Source of the DNA: Oceanobacter sp045430275
Lineage (GTDB): Bacteria; Pseudomonadota; Gammaproteobacteria; Pseudomonadales; Oceanobacteraceae
NCBI GenBank assembly: GCA_045430275.1
Contig: JAILXU010000003.1
Location: 186,001 to 250,000, forward strand
Direction of reading: 5' to 3'
Length of the DNA: 64,000 bases
Of the stretch, positions 25,803 through 36,100 are shown in pieces. A program made the position numbers and the translations under genes. Under the pieces are notes generated by a model. That model worked only from the letters and a program-made list of their open reading frames with translations, made no database searches and was not told the DNA's origin. Each line of letters starts with the position of its first letter. Position 1 is the first letter of the stretch.

Positions 25803-28800
25803 TCAGGCCATCATCCGGTTCAGTAAAGCCCGCAGCGCCATGGGCTTGACTGGCTTGCGCAGCAGTTGATAGCCGAGCGTGTCGATCTTCTGTTTCACGT
25901 CATCGGTATAGTCGGCGGTAATCACCATGCAAGGCACATCTTGCTGCCAAACCTCCCGAAAGGCGGCCATCACATCCAGCCCGGTCACGCCCTGATCAAG
26001 ATGGTAGTCAATAATCACCAGCGCTGGAATGCTGCCATCTAACGCCTGTCTGGCTCGATTGAAACTGTTGCCTGTCACCACCGTATAGCCCCAATCCGAC
26101 AGCAGGTGGCCCATGCCATCGATGATCTGTTGCTCGTTATCAATGCACAACACCAGCCCGCTGCTGTGGCTGCCAGCATGACCGGTGTTATCCACAGGGC
26201 TTTCCTGACGGGCTTCTGTCACCGGAATGGTGACGCTGAAACAACTGCCCTGACCGTGCCAGGAATGGGCCTGAATCGGATGCTCCAGCAACTGACACAA
26301 GCGTTGCACAATCGACAGGCCAAGCCCCAGCCCCTTACTGGACGTGGTGGTGCCGGGAGCGGATTCAAGGCGATGAAACTCTTCAAAAATCGCGCCCAGC
26401 TCGGCCTTGGGAATACCAATGCCGGTATCCCATACCTCTACGATGGCAGCGTGTTCCACGCGCCGCACACCGATCAGAATCCGGCCATGGTCGGTATAGC
26501 GCAGAGCGTTACTGAGCAGGTTTTGCAGCACCCGGCGCAGCAATACCGGGTCGGTGTCGACGGTGAGTGAACAGGGCACGGCGTGCAGTTCGATGCCTTG
26601 TTGTTCCACCAGAGGCCGGAACTCGCCCACCAGAGAATCCAGCACCTGAGCCAGTGGCAGCACCTGACGTTTGGGCCGGACGATGTCGGCGTCGAGTTTG
26701 GATATTTCCAGCAGCTCGCTGAGCAGGGTTTCGGCAGCGTGCAGAGATTGATCCAGATGCTGTGCTACGGGTAACACCTGTTCGATGATGTCTGGCTGTG
26801 CGTCCCGACGTCGTTCCAGCTTGTTGATGATGGAAGCTGAAAACAGCGAGGCGGAATTCAACGGCTGCACCAGATCGTGCCCGGCGGCGGCCAGAAAACG
26901 GGTCTTGTTACGGCTGGCTTTTTGCAAATCGGCGTTCAGCCCGGTCAGTTCGTGGGTACGTTCAGCGACGCGCTGCTCCAGAATTTCATTGGCCTGCCGT
27001 AATTGCTCCTCGATATGGCGATGCTCGGTGATGTCGGTGTACACCGTCACATACAGGCGTTCGGCAATCGGAATACCGCTGAGTTCAATGTAACGCCCGT
27101 CAGAGGCTTTGCGGACGTAATGCAGCGCCTCCCGGTTGGCCACTTCGCGCATGCGACGACTGACCAGAGCATCTACGTCGCCTTCGCCATAACCGCCGGA
27201 GCGGGCGATAAAGCGCACCACATTTTCCGACGACTGGCCGACGTACAGATAACCGTTGGGAAAATCATAGAGAGACGCAAATCGCTGGTTCCAGGCGACG
27301 ATATTGAGGTTCTCATCCACCACGGTAATGCCCTGATTCAAGCTGTGAAGCACGGCATTGAGCAAGTCGCGGTTGAACAGCACCACCTCGGACACCTCGT
27401 CCATCAGGGTGTTGAGATTGCTGTACTGGGCCGGTTGGTCTTCGAGCAGGTTACGCAGCAGCAGGTCGGAGCCACGCCGCCCGACCACCGAGCTGAGCAG
27501 GCGATCTGCCGATTTCAGCATCTGGTCGTTGACCTGGCCCTTGTCGATCAGGCGGCCCGTCAGCGGATTGCTGGAGGCTTCAAAAAAGGTGGCAACCTTG
27601 GCTGGCGTAATAAAACGCTGCAACAGCGCGCGCAGGTCTTCGAGCCGAATAGCGTATTTTTTCTGGCTGTTGGAATGGGGCTGGCCCTGGCTGTAGACAA
27701 AGCGCTGGGCTTGCTCCAGATCGGCAAAGCTGGGCTTGTGGTAGAGCGAGCCGATCACCAGCGCCAGACAGTTCAGCAGCAGACTCCAGAAGGTGCCGTG
27801 AACGGTGGCGTCCATGCCTGTGAACCCCAAAAAGGCGTGAGGCTGCAGGAACGGCAAACCCCACAAACCGTTCATAAAAGCTGAACCAATCCAGCCTGCG
27901 TTAGCCAGCACAGGCAGAAACAGAGTGTAGAGCCACACCGCAAAGCCGATGCCGATGCCCCAGTAGGCCCCTGCCCGATTGGCACCGTGCCAGATCAGCC
28001 CGATCAGCATTGCCGGAGCAAACTGGGCAATGGCGACAAACGACAGCACGCCAATTTCCGACAGGCTGTGGTATTGCGACAGCAGCCGGTAATAGACAAA
28101 GCCCAATACCAACACCATAACGATGGCGACCCGGCGAATGGTCAGCACGCTGGTTTTGATGTCGTCATTGTCATCGTCACCGCGCCAGCCCAATTTAATC
28201 ATCAATGGCAGAATCAGCTCGTTACACATCATGGTGGCCAGCGTGATGGAGGAGATGATCACCATGGAAGTGCCTGCTGACAGTCCACCGATATAGGCGA
28301 ACAGGGCCAGCCAATCTTGCTCGAACACCATTGGCAGGTGGAGCGTGACGTAGTTGAAGCTGCCCAGCAGATCCTGATTGAGCCAGGCGACCAGCCCTAA
28401 CGGCAAAATGAACAGATTGATCAGCAGCAGATACAACGGAAACATCCAGCGCGCGGTGCGAATATCTCGCTCGCTGCGGTATTCCACCACCGCCACATGA
28501 AAGTGGCGGGGCAGCGCAATAATGGCAATACCGCCGACCAGCGCGTGCGTGAGATAGATACTGGGGTCGGAGTAATCGGTCAGTGCTTGCGCCAGTTCGG
28601 GCACCGCCATGGCTTGTTGCACCAGGTCGCTGAAGCCGTCGTACAGGCCGTAAACGGCAAACAGTCCAACGGCCATCAAGGCCACCAGTTTAACCAGCGA
28701 TTCAAAGGCGATGGCCAGCATCATACCCTGATGGCTTTCACTGGAATCCACCGTGCGGGTGCCAAACAGTATCCCGAATAACGCCATAAATGCAGCGATA

Positions 28801-29276
28801 AACAGCGTTGGGTCGTTGTACCAGCTCAGTTCAATGGCGGTGGTTTCCGTCAATAGCTGAAAGCTGGCCGAGACGGCTTTTAACTGCAGCGCAATGTAAG
28901 GCACGATGCCGAGCAGGCACAGCAAGGCGACCACCACGCCAATGCCTCGGCTGTGGCCGTAACGGGCGGAGATAAAGTCGGAAATGGTGGTGCTGTTCTC
29001 TTGTCGGGCGATGCGGATAATGCGGTCGAACACCTTCCAGCCCAGAGTGATCAGCAAGATGGCCCCCAGGTAGGTTGGGGCCAGCATCCAGCCATGGGCA
29101 ACGGCCTGGGGAACCGTGCCGTAAAAGGCCCAGGTAGTGCAAAAAATCGCCAGGGTCAGGCTGTAGATATAGGGTTGCCAGGATGGACGACTGATGCGGT
29201 TGCCCCAAATGGCAATCACAAACAGGAAGGCGACGTACAGCAGCGACACTGCCCCGACAAGCCAGACTGTATTCAT
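25803..29276 (-). CDS. Hybrid sensor kinase with sodium/solute symporter sensor (CrbS/MxtR-like)
   Basis: This 1157-residue protein has an N-terminal SSS-type symporter domain with about 13 membrane helices (residues 1 to about 500), a STAC-like linker (about 545-625), a PAS domain (about 637-745) and a coiled coil. The histidine kinase core has phosphoacceptor H800 in AAGHDLVQPL, followed by the ATP domain with DTGIGIP and GLGLGLSIV. A C-terminal receiver domain has D1090 in LVIIDYHLD. The architecture is that of CrbS/MxtR/ActS-type kinases, in which solute passage may be sensed. Its partner is the LuxR regulator encoded convergently. Possible ligands are acetate, 3-hydroxybutyrate or another small acid. 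Confidence 0.93.
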   Translation of the reverse strand: MNTVWLVGAVSLLYVAFLFVIAIWGNRISRPSWQPYIYSLTLAIFCTTWAFYGTVPQAVAHGWMLAPTYLGAILLITLGWKVFDRIIRIARQENSTTISDFISARYGHSRGIGVVVALLCLLGIVPYIALQLKAVSASFQLLTETTAIELSWYNDPTLFIAAFMALFGILFGTRTVDSSESHQGMMLAIAFESLVKLVALMAVGLFAVYGLYDGFSDLVQQAMAVPELAQALTDYSDPSIYLTHALVGGIAIIALPRHFHVAVVEYRSERDIRTARWMFPLYLLLINLFILPLGLVAWLNQDLLGSFNYVTLHLPMVFEQDWLALFAYIGGLSAGTSMVIISSITLATMMCNELILPLMIKLGWRGDDDNDDIKTSVLTIRRVAIVMVLVLGFVYYRLLSQYHSLSEIGVLSFVAIAQFAPAMLIGLIWHGANRAGAYWGIGIGFAVWLYTLFLPVLANAGWIGSAFMNGLWGLPFLQPHAFLGFTGMDATVHGTFWSLLLNCLALVIGSLYHKPSFADLEQAQRFVYSQGQPHSNSQKKYAIRLEDLRALLQRFITPAKVATFFEASSNPLTGRLIDKGQVNDQMLKSADRLLSSVVGRRGSDLLLRNLLEDQPAQYSNLNTLMDEVSEVVLFNRDLLNAVLHSLNQGITVVDENLNIVAWNQRFASLYDFPNGYLYVGQSSENVVRFIARSGGYGEGDVDALVSRRMREVANREALHYVRKASDGRYIELSGIPIAERLYVTVYTDITEHRHIEEQLRQANEILEQRVAERTHELTGLNADLQKASRNKTRFLAAAGHDLVQPLNSASLFSASIINKLERRRDAQPDIIEQVLPVAQHLDQSLHAAETLLSELLEISKLDADIVRPKRQVLPLAQVLDSLVGEFRPLVEQQGIELHAVPCSLTVDTDPVLLRRVLQNLLSNALRYTDHGRILIGVRRVEHAAIVEVWDTGIGIPKAELGAIFEEFHRLESAPGTTTSSKGLGLGLSIVQRLCQLLEHPIQAHSWHGQGSCFSVTIPVTEARQESPVDNTGHAGSHSSGLVLCIDNEQQIIDGMGHLLSDWGYTVVTGNSFNRARQALDGSIPALVIIDYHLDQGVTGLDVMAAFREVWQQDVPCMVITADYTDDVKQKIDTLGYQLLRKPVKPMALRALLNRMMA

Positions 29277-29618
29277 AACCTTCTTATCACCTGTTGATCA
29301 GCCGTAAAGTGGCAAATAAAAGACCATGTCATGAGATATATTGCAAGGCAGTTATATGGATTGTAATGGTTCTTAAAAGAGCTGATGATATGATTGTGAA
29401 TGCCTTATATCTTATATCCCGAATCCCATACTTATAAAATCCCCCAACTTTAACAACCTACTTTGGTAGGTGGTATTCGTATTCCCCTACCAAAGAACGG
29501 TATTAGCGCACATATCGGCTTTCTATAGTTTTTCATACCCGGCCAATGATCGGCTGACGTCTGCTATTCCGAACCGCGCTCACAATCTCTGCGCCAACAA
29601 TAAAAACAGGAACCGGTT
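29277..29618 (+). promoter_or_regulatory. Regulatory region of the TRAP operon with a perfect 10-bp inverted repeat
   Basis: CTTTGGTAGG (29461-29470) and CCTACCAAAG (29486-29495) form a perfect 10-bp inverted repeat with a 15-bp spacer, about 125-160 bp before the TRAP binding-protein gene. The first arm is extended by an overlapping CCTAC-TTTG-GTAGG palindrome (29457-29470). The dyad suits a dimeric LuxR-type regulator; the CrbR-like protein 4 kb away is the obvious candidate. The rest of the 342-bp gap shows nothing else. Confidence 0.55.
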
Positions 29619-30671
29619 ATGAAAAAGACAATGAAAACAGTGATGGCGGTTTCCGCCTTGTCCATGTGTGTGGCAGCAGCTAATGCCAAACCCATTTTGC
29701 TGAAAACCCCGATTGCTTTTGGCTCCCATTTGCCTGCACTGGGCACGCCGATTTCCTGGGTATCCAAGCAATTGCCATTGGTTTCCGGTGGTCAGCTCAA
29801 AATGAAAATTTATGAGCCGGGCAAGCTGGTGGCTCCGCTGCAGATTCTGGATGCGGTTTCCAGCGGCAAGGTGAACTCGGGCTACGCCATTGCCGGTTAC
29901 TGGGCGGGCAAGATTCCAGCAGCAGCGATTTTCTCGACCATTCCGTTCGGCCCGGAAGCACCGGAATTCATGGCCTGGATGTACTACGGCAACGGCCACA
30001 AGCTGTATCAGAAAATGTACGACGATGCCGGTTACAACGTGCATGTGGAACCGTGCGCGCTGATCAGCCCGGAAACGTCTGGCTGGTTCAAGAAGCCGGT
30101 GAAGTCTCTGGATGACCTGAAAGGCCTGAACATGCGCTTCTACGGTCTGGGCGGTGAAGTGATGCAGAAGCTGGGCGTTTCCACGTCGCTGCTGCCGGGT
30201 GGTGAAATCTTCGGTGCGCTGGAGAAAGGCGCAATCGATGCGACCGAGTTCTCCCAGCCTGCCATTGACCAGAAGCTGGGCTTCTACAAGATTGCCAAGC
30301 ACAACTACTTCCCCGGCTGGCACCAGCAAGCCACGATGTTCGAGCTGCTGATCAACAAGGACACCTGGAAAAAAATGGATGACAGTCAGCGTGCGGTGAT
30401 TTCTACCACTTGTAAGGCGTCCATCACCAACTCCATTGCGGAATCGGAATACATTCAGTTCGACGCCATCAAGAAGAACACCGAAGAACGGGGCGTGACC
30501 GTTCACAAGTGGCCACCGGAAATGCTCGAAGCCTTCCGCAGCGCCTGGGCCGAAGTAGTCGAAGATCAAAAGAAAGATCCCACTTTTGCGGCGGTGTACA
30601 AAGACCTGCAGACGTTCCGCGAGAACTACAAGCTGTGGTCTTCCCGCGCTTTTGTGCCACGTGAAGATTAA
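29619..30671 (+). CDS. TRAP transporter substrate-binding protein DctP family (TakP-like)
   Basis: This 350-residue protein has a signal peptide ending SMCVAAANA. The mature sequence follows the TRAP binding-protein fold: LPLVSGGQLKMKIYEPGKLV, FSTIPFGPEAPEFMAWMYYGNG, LKGLNMRFYGLGGEVMQKLGVS (with the conserved Arg that binds the carboxylate) and GALEKGAIDATEFSQPA. The FGPEAPEFMAW segment is typical of TakP-type members that bind 2-oxo or hydroxy acids. It is the first gene of a three-gene TRAP operon. 3-Hydroxybutyrate or another short hydroxy acid is a context-based guess. Confidence 0.88.
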   Translation: MKKTMKTVMAVSALSMCVAAANAKPILLKTPIAFGSHLPALGTPISWVSKQLPLVSGGQLKMKIYEPGKLVAPLQILDAVSSGKVNSGYAIAGYWAGKIPAAAIFSTIPFGPEAPEFMAWMYYGNGHKLYQKMYDDAGYNVHVEPCALISPETSGWFKKPVKSLDDLKGLNMRFYGLGGEVMQKLGVSTSLLPGGEIFGALEKGAIDATEFSQPAIDQKLGFYKIAKHNYFPGWHQQATMFELLINKDTWKKMDDSQRAVISTTCKASITNSIAESEYIQFDAIKKNTEERGVTVHKWPPEMLEAFRSAWAEVVEDQKKDPTFAAVYKDLQTFRENYKLWSSRAFVPRED

Positions 30672-30775
30672 TTCCAAATACCGGTAATGCACCACAGGGC
30701 TGTGCGTCTTATGCGCCAGCCCTGTTCCCGTTTCACTCGCTGTTTTCGCAGCCGTTCTTTTCAGCAGGTATTCCC

Positions 30776-31315
30776 ATGAGTCATTCCGATCCCGAACCGC
30801 AGGTGCCCGTGCCGATTGCGGATGCCATCGACCAGGCATTGATACGCATCGGCCAGTTTGTCGCCTGGATTTTTGTCATCCTGATGGTGGTGATTTTGCT
30901 TCAGGTAACGCTGCGACGAGGCTTCAGCGCAGGCCTGATTGCACTGGAGGAGTTGCAGTGGCACTTGTATGCCATCGGGGTTCTGGTTGGCGTGGTGTAC
31001 GCTCAGGCGCGCAATTCTCATGTGCGTGTGGATGTGCTGCACAGCCACTTTTCGCCGTTCTGGAAGTACCTGGTTGAAATCCTCGGCATGGTGTTCTTGC
31101 TGTTGCCATTTTTGCTGCTGGTGTTCTACCACGGCGTTGAATTTGTGCAGGAATCCTACCGCATTGGCGAGCGCTCGCTGGCTCCGGCGGGGCTGCCTTA
31201 TCGCTGGCTGATCAAGTCGATGATTCCTCTCTGTTTCGGGTTGCTGATTCTGGCCTGCTTTGGCCGTATTTACCGCGACATTGTGCTGTTAACCCGTCAC
31301 CGGTCGGAGGGCTGA
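30776..31315 (+). CDS. TRAP transporter small membrane subunit DctQ
   Basis: This 179-residue protein has four membrane helices (about residues 22-48, 58-78, 97-121 and 148-166). The DctQ pattern LEELQWHLYAIGVLVGVVYAQARNSHVRVDVL is clear, followed by RSLAPAGLPYRWLIKSMIPL. It joins DctM to form the sodium-coupled TRAP importer. It lies between the binding-protein gene and dctM, 2 bp before the latter. Confidence 0.92.
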   Translation: MSHSDPEPQVPVPIADAIDQALIRIGQFVAWIFVILMVVILLQVTLRRGFSAGLIALEELQWHLYAIGVLVGVVYAQARNSHVRVDVLHSHFSPFWKYLVEILGMVFLLLPFLLLVFYHGVEFVQESYRIGERSLAPAGLPYRWLIKSMIPLCFGLLILACFGRIYRDIVLLTRHRSEG

Positions 31316-31317
31316 TC

Positions 31318-32706
31318 ATGGAACTTAACGAAATTCTGATTGTGATGATGTTCGTCAGCTTTATTGCGCTGTTGTTCAGTGGCTTTCCCGTGGCCTGGGT
31401 GCTGGCGGGTGTCGGTACGTTGTTTGCGTCGATTGCCTGGATGGCTGACCTGAACATGGACACGCTGCTCGGCATTGACTTCAACTCGGCTGGGCTGGTG
31501 GTCAGCCGGATCTACAAGATCATGGATAACTGGATTCTGGTCGCGCTGCCGATGTTCATCTTTATGGGCAACTTGCTGGATAAATCCGGTGTGGCCGAAA
31601 ACCTGATGCATTCGTTTCAGGCGCTGTTTGGGCGCGTCCGGGGCGGGCTGGCTATTACCGTGGTGCTGATCGGGATTATTCTGGCAGCGTCCACTGGCAT
31701 TGTCGGCGCTTCGGTGGTGTTGCTGGGGGTGATGTCGTTGCCCGCGATGATGAAACAGGGCTACTGCAAAACCGTTACCGTGGGCACCATTGCCAGCTCT
31801 GGCACGCTGGGCATTCTGATTCCACCAAGCATCATGCTGGTGATCATGGCCGACCAGTTGGCGCTGTCGGTGGGTGATTTGTTTATGGGTGCGGTTTTCC
31901 CCGGCCTGCTGCTGGGCACGCTGTATATCGTTTACATTCTGGGCTGGGGTTTCCTGAAGCCGGATTCCATGCCGCTGGCTGAGAACGTCAAGCCGGTGAC
32001 ACGGCAGGTCTGGATTGATGTCTTCAAGGCCGTCACGCCGACGCTGGCGATGATTGTCGCGGTACTCGGCAGCATCTTTACCGGCATTGCGACGCCAACC
32101 GAAGCCTCGGCGGTGGGTGCTTTTGCGGCCATGCTGCTGGCGTGGCATAACGGCAAACTGAGCGTCAAAGTAGTGAAGGAGTGCCTGCACGATACGCTGA
32201 ATGTGAGCGGTTATATTTTCGCCATCTTTATCGGTGCCACCATGTTTGCACTGGTGCTGCGTGAACTGGGCGGTGACGAGTACATCGAGTCACTGCTGAC
32301 TTCGCTGCCGTTTGGCCCGTACGGCATCATTCTGTTTATTCTCGGCATCGTCTTCTTGCTCGGCTTTATCCTCGACTGGATTGAAATCACCCTGATTATC
32401 CTGCCATTGGTTGCCCCGGTGGTCAGTGCGCTGGAAATCTCCATCAATGGCTATGGCGTGCTCGATAACCCGACGCTGGTGTGGTTTGTGATGCTGGTGG
32501 CTCTGACGTTGCAAACGTCCTTCCTGACACCGCCGGTAGGATTCTCGCTGTTCTACCTCAAGGGCGTCTGCCCGCCGGAAGTGACACTGAAGACCATCTA
32601 CAAGGGCGTGATTCCCTTTATTATCCTGCAATTGACGGCCCTGACCTTGCTGATTCTGTTCCCGGCGCTGGTGAACTGGTTCCCGGCCATGGTGTATGGG
32701 TCGTAG
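31318..32706 (+). CDS. TRAP transporter large membrane subunit DctM
   Basis: This 462-residue protein has about 12 membrane helices and the DctM family motifs: FSGFPVAWVLAGVGTLFA, ALPMFIFMGNLLDKSGVAENL, TGIVGASVVLLGVMSLPAMMKQGY and SGTLGILIPPSIMLVI. It is the transport channel subunit of the TRAP system, driven by a sodium gradient. It begins 2 bp after dctQ, and the operon ends near a 13-bp hairpin at 32817-32849. Confidence 0.94.
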   Translation: MELNEILIVMMFVSFIALLFSGFPVAWVLAGVGTLFASIAWMADLNMDTLLGIDFNSAGLVVSRIYKIMDNWILVALPMFIFMGNLLDKSGVAENLMHSFQALFGRVRGGLAITVVLIGIILAASTGIVGASVVLLGVMSLPAMMKQGYCKTVTVGTIASSGTLGILIPPSIMLVIMADQLALSVGDLFMGAVFPGLLLGTLYIVYILGWGFLKPDSMPLAENVKPVTRQVWIDVFKAVTPTLAMIVAVLGSIFTGIATPTEASAVGAFAAMLLAWHNGKLSVKVVKECLHDTLNVSGYIFAIFIGATMFALVLRELGGDEYIESLLTSLPFGPYGIILFILGIVFLLGFILDWIEITLIILPLVAPVVSALEISINGYGVLDNPTLVWFVMLVALTLQTSFLTPPVGFSLFYLKGVCPPEVTLKTIYKGVIPFIILQLTALTLLILFPALVNWFPAMVYGS

Positions 32707-32718
32707 GAGTTTGTTAAC

Positions 32719-32785
32719 CAGACCTGCAGGAGCCAGGTCGCTTGCCTGCGATGTGACAGTATTCAATCGGTCGCAGGCGGCCATC
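32719..32785. repeat. REP-like element
   Basis: The sequence GCAGGAGCCAGG-TCGCTTGCCTGCGAT resembles the Pseudomonas-type REP pattern GTAGGAGCGGGCTTGCCCGCGA. It is followed by an inverted partial copy (TCGGTCGCAGGCGG). It is extragenic, just after the TRAP operon. A clearer relative is at 43604-43668. No REP-associated transposase is in the window. Confidence 0.55.
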
Positions 32786-32816
32786 ATGCATAGCTATTTT
32801 TCCTCAATATGAGAAG

Positions 32817-32849
32817 CAGGGTAATGGATCAGTAATATCCATTACCCTG
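32817..32849. terminator. 13-bp perfect hairpin downstream of the TRAP operon
   Basis: CAGGGTAATGGAT / ATCCATTACCCTG with a 7-nt loop is followed by TTGTT. It is probably a terminator for dctM transcription, although the T-run is weak. The surrounding 410-bp gap (32707-33116) otherwise holds only the REP-like element and AT-rich promoter-like sequence before the GGDEF-EAL gene. Confidence 0.5.
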
Positions 32850-33116
32850 TTGTTCGTAAAAACACGTCATATAACGCCGTAAATGTTCGGCTGTTATCCG
32901 CTGGTCGATATATTCCCGTCTGTTTTTTTATTTCGTTACAAGATGTAACGGAATTATCCACCGTTTCAAAGAAATGAGCCGCTACACTCCTGCTTATAGT
33001 CAATCAGTCTAATTCTGAATTCAGATCAAAAATAACAATAAACTCAATACTGGAGAAAAGTACCATTTCAGCAATATAACGACTGATTATTCATCCTTTG
33101 ATGCCGTTGGGTTTGT

Positions 33117-36100
33117 GTGGGGTTTATGTATAAAAAGCTGGTTCTGGGCGACATCATGACGTCCCCCGTCACGACGGTTCCGGTCACAACGTCTCTGTGT
33201 GAGGTGCTGGAGATTATGGCGCGCCAGCGTCTGAGCTCTCTGGTGATTGCGGATGACGATGGCCCGGTGGGCATTTTCACCGAAATGGATGTGCTCAAAC
33301 TTCCCCAGTCGTCGCTCGACGGTGTGAGTGTGTCTGACTTCATGAGCACGTGCCTGATTCAGGCTCCGGCGACGACCGAATTCCGTGATGGCTATCAGAT
33401 TATTTCCAAACGTGGCATACGCCATCTATTGATCACAGACGCTGCTGGTGATGCCGTCGGTTTGGTTTCTGAAAGCGATTTTATCCGCAACATCAGCAGT
33501 GAACTGCTGATGGGGTTTCGGGATGTGCAATCGGTGATGACCACCGACCTGCACACCCTGCCTCCCGAGACTCCACTGGATACGGCCATGGACAGCATGC
33601 GGCGTCAGCGGGTGTCTTATGTGATTGTGGAAGCTGAACGGCGGCCTCTGGGAATCATTACCCTGCGGGATCTGGTACGGCTGCAACTGGGCAGTGACGT
33701 ACTGGCATCCCGGACATTGCGAGAGGTGATGTGTTCTCCGGTCAAGACAACGTGTGAGCAAACACTGCTGCCGGAAGTGCTGCTGGATATGGAGCGTGCG
33801 AATGTACGTCAACTGGTGGTGACAGATGCCGATGGGTGTCTGGCCGGGCTGGTGTCGTATCACAGTTTAATCGGCCAGTTGCTGGACGGCCATATGGACG
33901 ACCTGTTGCTGATCCTCGAATGCTACGGTAAAGACGTTCGGGAAGCCGAAGCAAAAATTCGCTCTCATCATGAGCTGAATGAAGCCAAACGCCGATTGTC
34001 ATCGGTGATGAACACGTTGCCCTATGGCATCGTGGAGTGTGATCTCAATGGCGGTGTGAATTACGTCAACCGCTCCTATCAAACCCTGCTCGGCTTGCAA
34101 GAAGACGACATCATCGGCCAGCGTATCTGGAACCTGAAGCTGAACCGGGAAGACCGAAGCCGCATTCGGGCGTTCTTTTCCTCACTGGAAAACCAGTGGC
34201 CAAAGCCAACCTCCTATACCGCCAAATACACCAATAACGACGATGGCCGCGAGCTGATTCTCGCCGTGGTCTGGAACTATCAGAGCGATGCCCAGGGGAA
34301 TACCGTCGGCATCACCTGTGTGGTGTCGGATATTACGCAGCAGTCCCAGGCTGAAAAAGTCATCAAGAACCGCAAGGTCGAGCTGGAACAGATTTTTACT
34401 GCCTTGCCCGTGGCACTGGTGTTTGCCGATGCTGAACGCCGCATTACGCGCGTTAACCCGGCCTTTACCGGTATGTTCCAGTACACCGAAGAAGAAGTAC
34501 TGGGACGTAGCACCGCGATGTTTTACGAGTCGTACGACGATTTTCTGGAACAAGGGAAGCTGCGTTTCAGCAAGGATTGTCCGTCCAGTCGTACCTCTTA
34601 TGAACTGAAATATCGCAAAAAAGACGGCACGTTGTTTCACAGTCGCAGCGTGGGGACTGCAGTAAAAGATTCCGATGGTCAGGTGATCGGCATGTTGGGG
34701 CTGGTCGAGGACATCACTGCCGAGAAGCGTTCCGATGAATATCGCCAACTGGTCAGCCGTATCTTCGAGAACACCTCCGAGGGGATTTTTATCACCAATG
34801 CCGAGGCTGAAATTGTCGAGGTCAATCAGGCGTTTCTGGACATTACCGGCTATCAGCATGACGAGGTGATTGGCCAGAACCCGCGACTGCTGAAGTCCGG
34901 GCGTCATGATGAACATTTCTATCGCCAGTTCTGGGAATCACTGAAAGTCAGCGGCCAGTGGGTGGGCGAAGTCTGGAACCGTCGCAAGGACGGTGCCATT
35001 TATCCCGAGTGGCAGAACATCAACCGGGTGCTGGATGAGCAGGGCAATACCAGCCACTACATCTCGGTGTTCTCCGACATCACCAGTCGCAAGGAATCCC
35101 AGGAAACCATCGAGCATCTGGCTCATTACGACCGCCTGACCGGCCTGCCAAATCGTCTGCTGCTGCTGGCGCGTCTGGATCAGGCGTTCAACAGCTACCG
35201 CGATCAGGCCTATCCGTTCTGTTTGATCACCATTGATCTGGATATGTTCAAGGACGTCAACGACGGCCTGGGGCCATCCATTGGGGATGGCGTATTGCAG
35301 GACGTTGCCCAGCGTCTGCAAGCGGCATTCAAGCCAAGTGACTGCGTGGCGCGTATGGATGGGGATGAATTTGTGGTGCTGGTGGAAGGCATTGATTCGG
35401 TCGACAAGGCCAGCGCCCTGTTGCAGCGGATTATGGAATTGTTCCGGCAGCCGTTTCGGGCACAAGGGCAGGAATTTCATCTGTCAGCCAGCATTGGTAC
35501 CGCCCTGTGTCCCCAGGATGGCCTGAACAAGAGTGACCTGCTGCGCAACGCCGAGTCGGCCATGCACCAGGCCAAGAAAGAAGGCCGGAACACCTACTGC
35601 TTCTATACCGGCGAGCTGACTACCCAGGCGGCAGAGCGGATGGCCGTGGGGAGCCAGCTCAAGGGTGCGATTGATCGTAATGAGCTGGTGCTTTACTACC
35701 AGCCACAAGTGGATCTGGCATCGCGTTCCATTATTGGCTGCGAGGCTTTGCTGCGCTGGTTCAGCACCGATCTGGGCTTTGTGCCGCCGGATCGATTTAT
35801 TCCTGTGGCAGAAGACCTGGGCCTGATTCATGACATTGGCGATTGGGTACTGAATACCGCCTGCCAGCAAGCCCGTACCTGGCTGGATAACGGGGTTGCA
35901 TTCGGACAGATGTCGGTGAACGTATCCGGCTCGGAAATCAGCAAGGGCGATCTGCTGCAGCGCGTAACACACGCACTCGATACAGCCCGTCTGGCACCGG
36001 AATATCTGCAACTGGAAATCACCGAAACCGTGATTATGCGCACCTCCGAAGACGTTGTGGCGCAGCTTCAGAGCTTGCGAGAGTTGGGAGTGACTCTGTC

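Noticed and set aside
29580..30839. 419-codon minus-strand frame opposite the TRAP binding-protein gene
   Set aside because: Rich in Arg, His and Gln, with no domain; the plus-strand gene is clearly real.
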